This document shows positions 45,964 through 54,973 of a stretch of 64,000 nt of DNA, piece after piece. This stretch comes from Maribacter algarum (ex Zhang et al. 2020) (GTDB lineage Bacteria > Bacteroidota > Bacteroidia > Flavobacteriales > Flavobacteriaceae): assembly GCF_005885635.1 (NCBI RefSeq), contig NZ_VATY01000005.1, positions 310,001 through 374,000 on the forward strand, given 5' to 3'. The position numbers were made by a program, and so were the translations under genes. The notes beneath the pieces are model-generated. The model had not been told where the DNA came from. It searched no databases and was given only the letters and a program-made list of their open reading frames with translations. Numbering within the stretch: position 1 is the stretch's first letter; the number at the start of each line of letters is the position of its first letter.

Positions 45964-47535
45964 TCATTTCTTTTTGGGTGCTAAGGCCAGTTGCACTTCT
46001 TCTATGGTCAAATTTTTGGTTTCCTTTAAATAGATAAATAGAATAATGAGTCCGATCGCTACAGTAGAGGCATAAAAAAGTAAGGTTGCGCCGATGCCTA
46101 AATTTTCTAATTGCCACGGGAAAAAGGTTTGTACAAATGAACTTGTAATACTGGTAAGAAACACAAAAACAGGAATGGCAATTCCCCGATTGGAAATGGG
46201 AAATATTTCTGAAAACAAAACCCACATCACAGGTCCAATAGTGGATTGAAATGCAGCGATAAAACTTAAAATTCCAATTAAAATTAAAAGGCCGTTAATG
46301 TTGGCTGCTTTTTGAATGAGGGCACTCGAATATTTTTTTGCGTCGTCACCTCCCAATGTTTCGGACAAAGCTTCTTTGAATTCAATATCACTTTCGTAAG
46401 ATTTGTCAACCAATACATCTAAACGTTCGGAATTTGGCAGTTCCGTCAATTCCGAAACATTTTCCTTTGATAGGGAATAAGTGGCACTATTAAATCCGTA
46501 GAAACAGATTCCCAGACTAATGATAATCCATAGCATTCCGCCAAGTATCATTGGGCGCCGACCAATTTTATCAACAACAAGCAGGCCTAAGACCGTAAAA
46601 ATTACGCTAATTACTCCTATCCAAATGGCTTGCGAAAAAGCTGCATCCGTACCCATGCCCAATTGCTCAAAAACGGTTGGGGCATAGAAAAGTATCGCAT
46701 TGATTCCCGTAGCCTGTTGCGCAATGGCCAAGGTAGCCGCAATTATAAAAGTAATGCGCATGGGTTTACTGAAAATTTCTTTGAATTGTTCCCAATCGGA
46801 TTGCTCACCTCCTGTGGTTTGCAAAGATTCCTGCATTTCTGTAATCTGGTTGGTGACTTCGTTTTCTGGTATTACCTTTCTCAGGGTGTCTTTCGCTTCC
46901 CCTATTTTTTCCTTTAAAACCAACCATACGGGACTTCTGGGTATGATAATTAATAGAACAAACCAGAGTAGGGCAAAAATAATTTCAGAGCCTAACATCC
47001 AACGCCAGGTGTTTGTATCGATGCCCAAAGTGCTGACCCATTCAGCACCTGAATTGGCCCAATTCTGTATCATATAATTGATAAAATATGCAGCCGAAAG
47101 ACCCACAACAATGTTGATTTGAATCATTGAAACAAGCTTACCACGCCATTTAGGTGGCGCAATTTCACCGATGTACATTGAGGCCATAGAGATAGAACTA
47201 AAAGCCAATCCACCTAAAAACCGCGCTGATATAAAAGTCCAGTAATTAGGTGCAAATGCCGAACCGATTGCAGAAATCAAATACACGGCAGCTGAAATTT
47301 GCAAGGCTCTTTTTCTACCAATTTTGTTGACTGCGTAACCAACAAACAGCAATGCCAATAACACACCCCAGGCAGCCGCACCTACGGCGGCACCCAGTTG
47401 TAGTTCATTAAGTGAGAATTCTTCGGTCAGATAGTTGGTTGTACCGGAAATCAATGCTGCATCAATGCCAAAAACAAAACCACCCATGGCCACAATAGTT
47501 GCATAGGTATATGAATTCTTTTTGTAATTGGCCAT
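45964..47535 (-). CDS. MFS sugar:proton symporter (XylE/GalP-type)
   Basis: An inner-membrane protein of 523 residues with twelve hydrophobic helices and the sugar-porter motifs: GFVFGIDAALISGT, NKIGRKRAL, GRRPMILGG, GINAILFYAPTVFEQLG, and the PETKN-type end in the form LKETKNLTIEEVQ. A longer than usual loop (about 345-400) lies between two helices and includes the segment SETLGGDDAKKY. It imports a monosaccharide into the cytoplasm, probably galactose or anhydro-D-galactose given its position between GH127 and GH16. Its stop lies 1 bp from the GH16 start, so the genes are coupled. Confidence 0.9.
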   Translation of the reverse strand: MANYKKNSYTYATIVAMGGFVFGIDAALISGTTNYLTEEFSLNELQLGAAVGAAAWGVLLALLFVGYAVNKIGRKRALQISAAVYLISAIGSAFAPNYWTFISARFLGGLAFSSISMASMYIGEIAPPKWRGKLVSMIQINIVVGLSAAYFINYMIQNWANSGAEWVSTLGIDTNTWRWMLGSEIIFALLWFVLLIIIPRSPVWLVLKEKIGEAKDTLRKVIPENEVTNQITEMQESLQTTGGEQSDWEQFKEIFSKPMRITFIIAATLAIAQQATGINAILFYAPTVFEQLGMGTDAAFSQAIWIGVISVIFTVLGLLVVDKIGRRPMILGGMLWIIISLGICFYGFNSATYSLSKENVSELTELPNSERLDVLVDKSYESDIEFKEALSETLGGDDAKKYSSALIQKAANINGLLILIGILSFIAAFQSTIGPVMWVLFSEIFPISNRGIAIPVFVFLTSITSSFVQTFFPWQLENLGIGATLLFYASTVAIGLIILFIYLKETKNLTIEEVQLALAPKKK

Positions 47536-47609
47536 TTTTTATTTGATTTTGTCTCCTTTTACAGAATTGTTGGGCTTGGTTTTTTTGGTTTGGGTTTTAC
47601 AACCCTAAA

Positions 47610-47625
47610 GTCCCCTCAAGGGGAC
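47610..47625. repeat. Short GC hairpin between GH127 and MFS genes
   Basis: Perfect 7-bp arms GTCCCCT and AGGGGAC with a 2-bp centre lie 7 bp downstream of the GH127 stop on the minus strand. Similar hairpins are common dispersed elements in flavobacterial genomes, so this may be a repeat or a weak attenuator. Confidence 0.5.
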
Positions 47626-47632
47626 AATTCTT

Positions 47633-49723
47633 TCAGTTCCAAATGATAGGCATGAATACAGTCATTTCTCCTTGCCCACGATTGCTCCAGGTGTAATAAG
47701 GAATCAATTGTGTGGCATAGGTTTCCATTTTGGGTTTACTTACTTCATTGTACATTCCGTTAAGTTCATCCTTACGAATCAATAAATCGGTTTCAATGGT
47801 TGTAACTCCTCCTAAAACATCGGTTTTGTGAACTGATTTTAATTCTTTGCTACTGGAAATATAAACATCAGTTATATCTGTTCCCTTGGGAAGGTCAGTA
47901 GATTCTAACGCATAAACCACAGGGCCTCTTTTGACCGCAACTTGATTTCGTACTTCCTCAATTCGTGGATGCCCTTCAATGAATTTGGCTTCCATTGGCA
48001 TGTTCAAGGAAATGATATCACCAGTGGACCATTCTCGCTCTATTTTCGCAAAACTTCCCGGAGCAATTGTTTCGATTGATTGATCATTCACTTTTAAGGT
48101 GCTTCCTTTTGCCCAGGCAGGAATTCTCAATAACATCTCAAAAGGTTCTGACTTAGATTCTTCAACAGTAATTTCCACAGCCCCGTCCCATGGATAATTG
48201 CTTTTTTGTGATAGTTTAATGGAAGAACCATCCATTAGAGTCGTTTCCAATTTATTTCCTCCATATAGGTTTACGGCAAGGCCGTTTTCCGTTTTGCTGT
48301 AGGCCCAAGCAGGGGATTTAGCAATAGTTCTAACCAAGTTGGGTGGACAACAAAAACATTTCAAATAGGGTTGCCGCTCCGGAAATTCTACATTCATCTT
48401 CTCATAATCCAGTGCCCCATCAATTTTTCGTAAAGGATTGGAATAGTAATAATCCTCCCCTCCAAGACCAATACCAGATAGTCCACTGTTGTGCAGAATC
48501 AGTTCCATAATATCACCATGTTTGGAATCACCCGTCAAGGTCAACATGCGATAATTGAACATCGAATTACAAATATTCGCACAGGTTTCATTGTAGGCCG
48601 TCATATTCGGCATCATATATTCGTCAATAAAACCTTCCTCTATTTTATCCAAACGAGAAGACCTGCCGTAATGTGTTTGACCTACAGCCCCAGTGACGTA
48701 CATTTTTTTGTTGGTCACATTATCCCAAAGTCTATCGAGGGCATCTATTAGCGCTTTTTCACCCGTTTCTGCATAGACATCAGCTGCTCCTGCATAGTAA
48801 TAAAGTGCTAACACTGCATGACCTACGGCTTCGGTTTCCTCACGAAGCGGCACCCGTTCTTGTACCATATCGCCAATAGGATAACCCTTTGTAGCAGTGG
48901 TGTCGTTGATTTCATAAGTACCTCTAAGATTGATGAATTGTTCAGCAAGTTCCAAATAACGCTTGTCTTGAACTGTACGGTAGAGTTCCACAAGGCCCAT
49001 AATTTGGGTTTGATTAAATCCGAAGCGTTCCAGTTCAGGAGTAATCGGTACAAAAAGGTCATAGAGATAATCGGCATGTTTGATGGCAATGTCCAAGAAA
49101 TTGGTCTTTCCCGTAACCCGATGATGTATGCAGGCACTTGTCAGCAAATGCCCGCTATTGTACAATTCGTGATATCTCCTGTTGGAAAAAGGCTCCAAGT
49201 CATCTCGTATAATTATTGGAGTTGAGAGATATCCATTTTCCTGCTGAGCTTGGCTAATAATTTGGATGATCTCGTCCATTTCATGAACGATTTTTTCGTT
49301 TTTATTTACAGCATAAATGTACATGCTGGCTTCCATCCATTTGTAGAAATCTCCATCATGCCACCACCAGCCTTTATGTTCGCCCTCTTTGAGACCGGCA
49401 GCGATTTTGAAGTTATTCAATCCATGGCCTATATCTCCTTTCAACAAGCTTCCCATATAGGGCACCATTGTTTCTTCGGCCTGTTTCCACTTTTGGGCCC
49501 AAAAGCCTTCCGTCCATTGGCAGTCACCGATATCGATACTTTTCAACTTTACATTTGGACTGTTGGTATTGTTTATAATGCCTCGGGCGTTGTCTTTAAT
49601 CATGGCAATGGATTTGCTTTTTTTCGGTTTCTGGAATTTATCTTTGGAATCTCCGCAGGATGCAATTAGAACTACAGCGCAAATAACTTGAATGCTCAAT
49701 CTTAAAGTTTTTCCAACTGTCAT
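47633..49723 (-). CDS. GH127-family glycoside hydrolase (lipoprotein)
   Basis: A protein of 696 residues with a lipoprotein signal ending VLIASC. It is a DUF1680/GH127 (alpha/alpha)6 barrel followed by beta-sandwich domains. The zinc/thiolate site of beta-L-arabinofuranosidases is intact: ETC (Glu379, Cys381) and CFCCPPN (Cys458, Cys459), with Glu363 in the acid/base position. Some GH127 relatives in carrageenan loci are alpha-1,3-(3,6-anhydro)-D-galactosidases, which would fit the DauA/DauB-like genes here. The intact cysteine cluster, however, also allows a furanosidase acting on another residue. It lies between the MFS transporter and a sulfatase gene in the long operon. Confidence 0.88.
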   Translation of the reverse strand: MTVGKTLRLSIQVICAVVLIASCGDSKDKFQKPKKSKSIAMIKDNARGIINNTNSPNVKLKSIDIGDCQWTEGFWAQKWKQAEETMVPYMGSLLKGDIGHGLNNFKIAAGLKEGEHKGWWWHDGDFYKWMEASMYIYAVNKNEKIVHEMDEIIQIISQAQQENGYLSTPIIIRDDLEPFSNRRYHELYNSGHLLTSACIHHRVTGKTNFLDIAIKHADYLYDLFVPITPELERFGFNQTQIMGLVELYRTVQDKRYLELAEQFINLRGTYEINDTTATKGYPIGDMVQERVPLREETEAVGHAVLALYYYAGAADVYAETGEKALIDALDRLWDNVTNKKMYVTGAVGQTHYGRSSRLDKIEEGFIDEYMMPNMTAYNETCANICNSMFNYRMLTLTGDSKHGDIMELILHNSGLSGIGLGGEDYYYSNPLRKIDGALDYEKMNVEFPERQPYLKCFCCPPNLVRTIAKSPAWAYSKTENGLAVNLYGGNKLETTLMDGSSIKLSQKSNYPWDGAVEITVEESKSEPFEMLLRIPAWAKGSTLKVNDQSIETIAPGSFAKIEREWSTGDIISLNMPMEAKFIEGHPRIEEVRNQVAVKRGPVVYALESTDLPKGTDITDVYISSSKELKSVHKTDVLGGVTTIETDLLIRKDELNGMYNEVSKPKMETYATQLIPYYTWSNRGQGEMTVFMPIIWN

Positions 49724-49731
49724 ATCCTGAT

Positions 49732-51150
49732 TTACTGGGTGTTTTTTTTAGGCCAAAAATTATCCATTCGTTCAACATCACGCCATTCATATTCCTTTTT
49801 CAATAACCATCTTGGGCGCTCCAAAGTGGCTTCCCAAGCAAATAACTCCTTATACATTTGAAGGTAACGTTCGGGTTCTTGGTCGGCCAGATTGTTCAAT
49901 TCACGTTCATCTTCCGGCAAATAAAACAATTCGGCTGGCCTATCCGGGAAGCGAATGAATTTCCAGTCGCCTTTTCTTATAACGGCACGCGCATCTCTTT
50001 TCCAGAAGAGTGTTTGATGGGGACGCTCTGTTTTTACTCCATTGATATAAGGAAGCAAATCGACTCCATCAATATCTTTCAATTCAGTATTGTTACCACC
50101 AGCGGCCGAGTAAAAAGTAGGAAGTAAATCAAAAGTGCTGATTGGAAAATCATAGACCGTGTTTGGTTTTAATTTTCCTGGCCATTTCATTAGAAACGGA
50201 ACGCGTAGACCTCCCTCTAAATGTGTCGCTTTAATTCCGCTTAAGGGAAGGTTACTTGATGCATTTGCGTCCGTTGGACCGCCATTGTCATTGGTAAAAA
50301 CAACTAGCGTATTATCAGCAATACCCAACTCCTTAAGTTTGTCCAGCACTTTACCTACTGCCCGATCTAATGCCAACCCCATTGCTGCCACAATCTTCCG
50401 CTTGCCAGTCAACTTTGGGAATTTCGCCAAATCTTCTGGAAGGGCATCCATAGGGGTATGTACAGCGTTGAAGGAAAGAAAGGCAAAAAAGGGTTTGTTC
50501 GCCTTGGTATTTCTTTCTATAAAATCTAAGGACGCATTGGCAATAGCATCCGTTAGATATTCTTTCGACTCTTCAAAGTTGCCAAATCCTCGCTCCATTT
50601 TATTTAATGGTTCCGCTGGTCCTTCGGTGTATTCAAAATAGCTTCTAGCGCCACCACGAAAACCATAAAACACATCAAATCCTCTTTTGGTAGGATGAAA
50701 TCTATCTGCCCCGCCCAAATGCCATTTGCCATAAACAGCAGTGGCATACCCCTGTTTTTTCAGGTAATCAGCCATGGTTACTTCTTCTACTGGAAGCCCC
50801 ATTTCAGCTCCATCGGCAGCAGAAACTTCGCTCATATAGGTCGGGACATTGTTTTCTTCATATCCAAAACGGTACTGCGATTTTCCTGTAATCAGTCCTG
50901 CTCTTGAGGGACCGCAAGTTGGATGCGTCACATAGGCTTGGGTAAACCGGACCCCTTGCGAAGCGAGCTTATCCAAGTTGGGAGTTATCATTTCCTTGCT
51001 TCCTTGGAAACCGAAATCTGCGTAACCGGCGTCGTCTGCGAATAGCAAAATGATATTGGGTTGCTTTTTTGTTTCTGAAGTATTTTGTTGCTGTGCAGAA
51101 CATCCCAGTGGGATATAGCATGTGAATACTATAAGGAGTAGTTTTTTCAT
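49732..51150 (-). CDS. S1-family formylglycine sulfatase (lipoprotein)
   Basis: A protein of 472 residues with a lipoprotein signal ending PLGC. Motifs are [19 protein letters not shown] at about 32, [14 protein letters not shown] (formylglycine Cys79), [20 protein letters not shown] near 138, [11 protein letters not shown] and [22 protein letters not shown] near 280. This is the arylsulfatase-type layout seen in many galactan-active S1 sulfatases, possibly S1_19. It is 8 bp upstream of the GH127 gene. A consensus -7 box lies 22 bp before its start, so it may also be expressed from an internal promoter. Confidence 0.95.
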   Translation of the reverse strand: MKKLLLIVFTCYIPLGCSAQQQNTSETKKQPNIILLFADDAGYADFGFQGSKEMITPNLDKLASQGVRFTQAYVTHPTCGPSRAGLITGKSQYRFGYEENNVPTYMSEVSAADGAEMGLPVEEVTMADYLKKQGYATAVYGKWHLGGADRFHPTKRGFDVFYGFRGGARSYFEYTEGPAEPLNKMERGFGNFEESKEYLTDAIANASLDFIERNTKANKPFFAFLSFNAVHTPMDALPEDLAKFPKLTGKRKIVAAMGLALDRAVGKVLDKLKELGIADNTLVVFTNDNGGPTDANASSNLPLSGIKATHLEGGLRVPFLMKWPGKLKPNTVYDFPISTFDLLPTFYSAAGGNNTELKDIDGVDLLPYINGVKTERPHQTLFWKRDARAVIRKGDWKFIRFPDRPAELFYLPEDERELNNLADQEPERYLQMYKELFAWEATLERPRWLLKKEYEWRDVERMDNFWPKKNTQ

Positions 51151-51171
51151 TGCAAGTGGTCTCTAGTTAAT

Positions 51172-51179
51172 CAAATATA
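51172..51179 (-). promoter_or_regulatory. Candidate -7 promoter box upstream of the sulfatase gene
   Basis: The minus strand reads TATATTTG, a perfect TAnnTTTG, in a 137-bp gap between the GH117-like gene and the sulfatase. The PUL motif is not at the 31-bp position. A dyad TCTG-CGTA-CAGA lies just upstream of the box (51189-51200). Confidence 0.45.
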
Positions 51180-51287
51180 GTTTTTATGTCTGCGTACAGA
51201 TTTGCATCATTTATCATCTGCTAGCTTTATTTTAACCCGCAACGTATGTTCGTGAATATTTAAGGTTAACATTCGTATTCTATGCGG

Positions 51288-52568
51288 TTATTCTGAACGA
51301 TTCTTGATTCTATCTGCTTTTTGCTTTTCACTTAACCCTTGTCTGAAATAAACACCAGGAGCATGATTTACACGATGTTGTTTCATTTCTGGGTCATCAA
51401 TATCTAAGCTGAGGTCACAGTCAAAACGCACCAATTTGGAACTAAACTTATCCCAATCGCCTGTTACATTTATGAAATGCGCCAATCCCCAAGTAATGCC
51501 CCGCCCATCTTTGGTATTTGTAAAAGCATCAGGTACATGCGGTGCTGCGGCATAGGGCATGAGTTCGGTAATGGAGGCAATTTCAAAATTTACCCAATCT
51601 TCAGCATACTGCACCGTGTTATGTTCTGGGCCATCTTTATAGACCAATGCGGCGACCCCTTTTTTAAACGGAAAAAGTGATGTTTCATGCCCTGAGGTAA
51701 TAACCGGATTCAAGGGATGTTTGGTAAACGGCCCCAGTGGATTATCGGCAATTGCCAAGCCTTGCATGCGAACAAGTTCAGGCCTGTCATCAAAATCGGA
51801 TTTATAATAGATATAGATTTTTCCATCATGTACCAAGGGATACGGGTCGTGAATGGAATTCATGTCCCATTCTCCTTTTGCTCCATTCGGGATGACTATT
51901 TTATTCGCTGCAGTCCATGGCCCGTCAGGAGAATCGGCATACGAAACCGCAACCGGACAATCATCCCCGCCATTTTTTCCAGAGGCCACTGAAAATGCTT
52001 GATAGTATAAATAGTATTTTCCCTTCCATTCTAAAATGTCGGTTGTTGTAACCGACCTATGGCCAACATTGGGTGCGGGTGGTCTTGGTATGGCAACTCC
52101 CTGTTCTTTCCAGGTAAAACCATCTTCCGAAGTTGCGTAATAAATATCCGCTAAATCCCAATCTGATGAAGGAATGGTATCGCTCGACTTTGCAGCATTC
52201 GGAATTCCCACAGGTGGTACAGGAGTTTCACGATGCGTATACCACACATAGTATTTGCCGTTGTAGAAAATGGTTTTGGAAGGGTCCCGACGCGAAATAG
52301 TGCCATCATGATTATTGTAATCAAATCCCTCAAGCTCGGTATATTTAAATTGACTGAACAATTCATTGTTCTGGGGTCTTGGAGAACTGTAATCAGTGTA
52401 GATACGTTCCATTGCCGAGCTCATTGCTCTATTCGGTTTTTCCTCTGGTAGGTGAAAAGGAAATCCGTTTTGGTTCTTAACGACTTCTTGTTCCGAACTA
52501 TTTTTCTCTTGTTTACAGGAAAAAAGAACCACTGAGAATAAAAAAAGTAACGCAATTGAATCTTTCAT
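51288..52568 (-). CDS. GH117-type five-bladed propeller hydrolase, paralogue 2 (lipoprotein)
   Basis: The start is set at 52568, giving the signal MKDSIALLFLFSVVLFSC and a 22-bp gap to the preceding gene; the frame is open further upstream to 52643. Propeller motifs match GH117: SRRDPSKTIFYNGKYYVWYTHRE, DIYYATSEDGFTWKEQG, YADSPDGPWT, HDPYPLVHDGKIYIYYKS and SGHETSLFPF. It lacks the SAASKRAL segment of the GH117 at 13.4 kb and instead has MSSAMERIY. It therefore belongs to a different clade and may act on a sulfated or differently linked terminal residue. It is next to its closest relative in tandem. Confidence 0.82.
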   Translation of the reverse strand: MKDSIALLFLFSVVLFSCKQEKNSSEQEVVKNQNGFPFHLPEEKPNRAMSSAMERIYTDYSSPRPQNNELFSQFKYTELEGFDYNNHDGTISRRDPSKTIFYNGKYYVWYTHRETPVPPVGIPNAAKSSDTIPSSDWDLADIYYATSEDGFTWKEQGVAIPRPPAPNVGHRSVTTTDILEWKGKYYLYYQAFSVASGKNGGDDCPVAVSYADSPDGPWTAANKIVIPNGAKGEWDMNSIHDPYPLVHDGKIYIYYKSDFDDRPELVRMQGLAIADNPLGPFTKHPLNPVITSGHETSLFPFKKGVAALVYKDGPEHNTVQYAEDWVNFEIASITELMPYAAAPHVPDAFTNTKDGRGITWGLAHFINVTGDWDKFSSKLVRFDCDLSLDIDDPEMKQHRVNHAPGVYFRQGLSEKQKADRIKNRSE

Positions 52569-52590
52569 GGGACAGATTTTAAATGAATGG

Positions 52591-53868
52591 CTATTTTTCG
52601 GTATTATTCTTCTCTTGATCGAATCCCTGTTGAAAAAAAACATCCGGTTTATGCCAGACCGTACTTTTTTTAAATACTTGGGGATTGTCGTATTCCAAAC
52701 TCAAATCACAGTCAAAGCGCGCAATTATCGAATGTTGTTCGCCCGCTTCGCCAGCATTGACAAAATGACACAGTCCCCAAGTGAAACCTTTTCCGTAATT
52801 GGTATTTGTAAATGCATCGGTAAGATAAGGTGCTGCAGCGGTTGGTGTTAATGAAAGACTGGAAGCAATTCTAAAATTGACACCATCTTCTGAATATTGC
52901 ATGGTTTCTCGTTCGTTTCCATCTCTAATCGTCAAAGCAGCTACTCCTTCTTTAAAAGGAAAATATGTGGTTTCATGCCCTGAGGTCATTACTGGATTTA
53001 ATGGATGTTTCTCAAATGGCCCCAATGGGTCGTCCCCAATAACCAATCCATGCCCAACGGCATATTGGTCCCTGATATCGGGCCATTTATTGAAAGCTGC
53101 TTTGTAGTACATATAGATTTTTCCTTTGAAGACAATAGGATGTGGATCATGGGTAGCATCTTGATCCCATTCCCCTTTTTTACCAAAAGGAATGACTTCT
53201 GATGCGCCATGTGTCCATGGCCCGTCAGGAGAATCGGCATAGGAAACGGAAACAGGGCACCAATCGCCACGAAGCCCGCTTGGTTCACTAAATGCCTGAT
53301 AGTAGAGATAGTATTTTCCCTTCCAAATCAAGATGTCCGGAGTCGCAACTGAACGCCATCCAGAATTTGGTTTTTTAGGTCTGGCAACGGCTATGTCTTG
53401 TTCTTCCCAAGTAATTCCATCTTCACTGGTAGCATACCAGATATCACATAGGTCCCAATCTGTTGACGGAATTTCATCGGTAGTCTTGCTAGCATTCCGT
53501 GCCCCGATTGGTGGAACAGTGGTTTGCCGTTTTGTATAATAGATATAGTATTTTCCATCGACCTTGATTGGTCTTGAAGGGTCACGTCTTGTAACGGTTC
53601 CATCGCCATTATTATAATCAAAACCTTTTAGCCGGGTATATTTGAATTGGGAAAAAAGCTCGTTGTCGTGTATGCCTTTGCCCGGATAACCGAACATCCG
53701 TTCCGTGGCAGCACTCATTGGAATATTGGGTTTCTCGTCCGGCGTTTTATGTGGAAAAACTGCAGTTGTTTTTTCCACTGAAACTGGTTCAGATTTGGTT
53801 TCCGGTTCCCCACAAGAAAATAGTAGAAAGACGATGGGAATATGCAATACGAATCTAAAAATTTTCAT
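52591..53868 (-). CDS. GH117-type five-bladed propeller hydrolase, paralogue 3 (lipoprotein)
   Basis: A protein of 425 residues with a lipoprotein signal ending VFLLFSC. It is clearly a tandem paralogue of the preceding downstream gene: MSAATERMF, FSQFKYTRLKGFDYNNGDGTVTRRDPS, DLCDIWYATSEDGITWEEQ, YADSPDGPWTHG, HDPHPIVFKGKIYMYYKAAF, MTSGHETTYFPFKEGVAALTI. The catalytic Asp and the His of the SGHE block are present. Two neighbouring copies suggest that two variants of a terminal unit (for example sulfated and unsulfated anhydrogalactose) are processed. It lies 19 bp downstream of the FMN-binding protein gene. Confidence 0.82.
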   Translation of the reverse strand: MKIFRFVLHIPIVFLLFSCGEPETKSEPVSVEKTTAVFPHKTPDEKPNIPMSAATERMFGYPGKGIHDNELFSQFKYTRLKGFDYNNGDGTVTRRDPSRPIKVDGKYYIYYTKRQTTVPPIGARNASKTTDEIPSTDWDLCDIWYATSEDGITWEEQDIAVARPKKPNSGWRSVATPDILIWKGKYYLYYQAFSEPSGLRGDWCPVSVSYADSPDGPWTHGASEVIPFGKKGEWDQDATHDPHPIVFKGKIYMYYKAAFNKWPDIRDQYAVGHGLVIGDDPLGPFEKHPLNPVMTSGHETTYFPFKEGVAALTIRDGNERETMQYSEDGVNFRIASSLSLTPTAAAPYLTDAFTNTNYGKGFTWGLCHFVNAGEAGEQHSIIARFDCDLSLEYDNPQVFKKSTVWHKPDVFFQQGFDQEKNNTEK

Positions 53869-53887
53869 TCTTGGTCGGTTTAAGTTC

Positions 53888-54973
53888 TCACTTTAAATCT
53901 TCTAGAAATTCCTGGGCCAAATAGGCGTAGGTCTGATTTTCGGACTTTGAAAATTCTAGAATGTTGTTAAGAGTTTGGGCATTCAATACCTCGCTATTGG
54001 ATAAGTGGGTCAAAAAGGCCTTAATTTGATTCTTGCTCATAACACCCAATTTTTCCGAAAGCACTTCAAGTACATAATTAGGTGCCTCATCCAAATATTT
54101 CATCATCTGGCTTTTACTGCTGGCATCCACCACGTCAAAAGCTTCCCAAAATGGACGTTGCAATTTGGGTGCATCTTTAAACTTTGTGGTCAATCGTTTG
54201 GTAATAATACTTCGGACAAGAGGCGTACTGGTTCTAAACACATCGGCCAGTTGTTTATAATGTTCTTTGTAATCTAACCTATCCATTTTTCCCATCGCAA
54301 AAATCTGATACTCCGGATTGATGCTATACAGCATATCCAAGATCATTTGCCTATCCAAAATCGATAAGGAATGTGTTTTCAATTGTTCTTGAATATCTCC
54401 ATGAACCAAGTGCCATGCAGTATAGCAAGAATAGAGCGCTCCTGAAACCACTGATTCCTTTACCCTTGCAATAGTGGCCCCTGAAACGGCGTCAACTCCA
54501 TTTACCGTTCTCATTTTGGGTTTTTCAACTAGTTGGTCAATGCGTCTTCGGCCCATTAAGTTTTTATCGTCTGCCAACAGCCTGTGCAGTTTTTGATAAT
54601 CTGCTTCCCCAAATTCGTCATGGTCATGTTTGGTCAACGGCATCGTCGGATACCGGTCAAAACCTGCATACTCTCCCAGGAGCGTCCAATAGAATTTGAT
54701 GTTCATCAACTTACATTCACCATCTGCGCAAACCGGGGTAGTGATTTCTGAAGTATATAAGACCGGGACTTTCCTTTCGTTGACCAGTGCGAGAATCTCT
54801 TGTTTATTAGTAGAATCCACTTCTATAAAAAATTCGGTGGGCTGGGGAGTCAATTGTGTTCCTTCCTTCCAGCTCAAAACAAAATATTCCGGAGGATTAT
54901 CCATAGGAACTTCTACAGTTCTATTACCCATTAACAGAATCCCAATTAGTACAATAAATAATAGTTTTCTCAT
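53888..54973 (-). CDS. Exported FMN-binding protein with covalent-flavinylation motif
   Basis: A protein of 361 residues with an N-terminal export signal (about 1-22) that lacks a lipobox Cys. Near residue 161 it reads DAVSGAT, matching the Dxx[S/T]GAT motif where ApbE-type transferases attach FMN to Thr (Thr167). A CxxxxC pair (Cys82, Cys87) precedes it, followed by YWTLLGEYAGFDRYP. The C-terminal 170 residues are helical, HEAT-like. I infer a periplasmic or surface electron carrier. Its start overlaps the stop of the FAD oxidoreductase gene by 4 bp, which strongly suggests that the two proteins work together. No apbE gene is in the window. Function beyond flavin binding is unknown. Confidence 0.72.
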   Translation of the reverse strand: MRKLLFIVLIGILLMGNRTVEVPMDNPPEYFVLSWKEGTQLTPQPTEFFIEVDSTNKQEILALVNERKVPVLYTSEITTPVCADGECKLMNIKFYWTLLGEYAGFDRYPTMPLTKHDHDEFGEADYQKLHRLLADDKNLMGRRRIDQLVEKPKMRTVNGVDAVSGATIARVKESVVSGALYSCYTAWHLVHGDIQEQLKTHSLSILDRQMILDMLYSINPEYQIFAMGKMDRLDYKEHYKQLADVFRTSTPLVRSIITKRLTTKFKDAPKLQRPFWEAFDVVDASSKSQMMKYLDEAPNYVLEVLSEKLGVMSKNQIKAFLTHLSNSEVLNAQTLNNILEFSKSENQTYAYLAQEFLEDLK

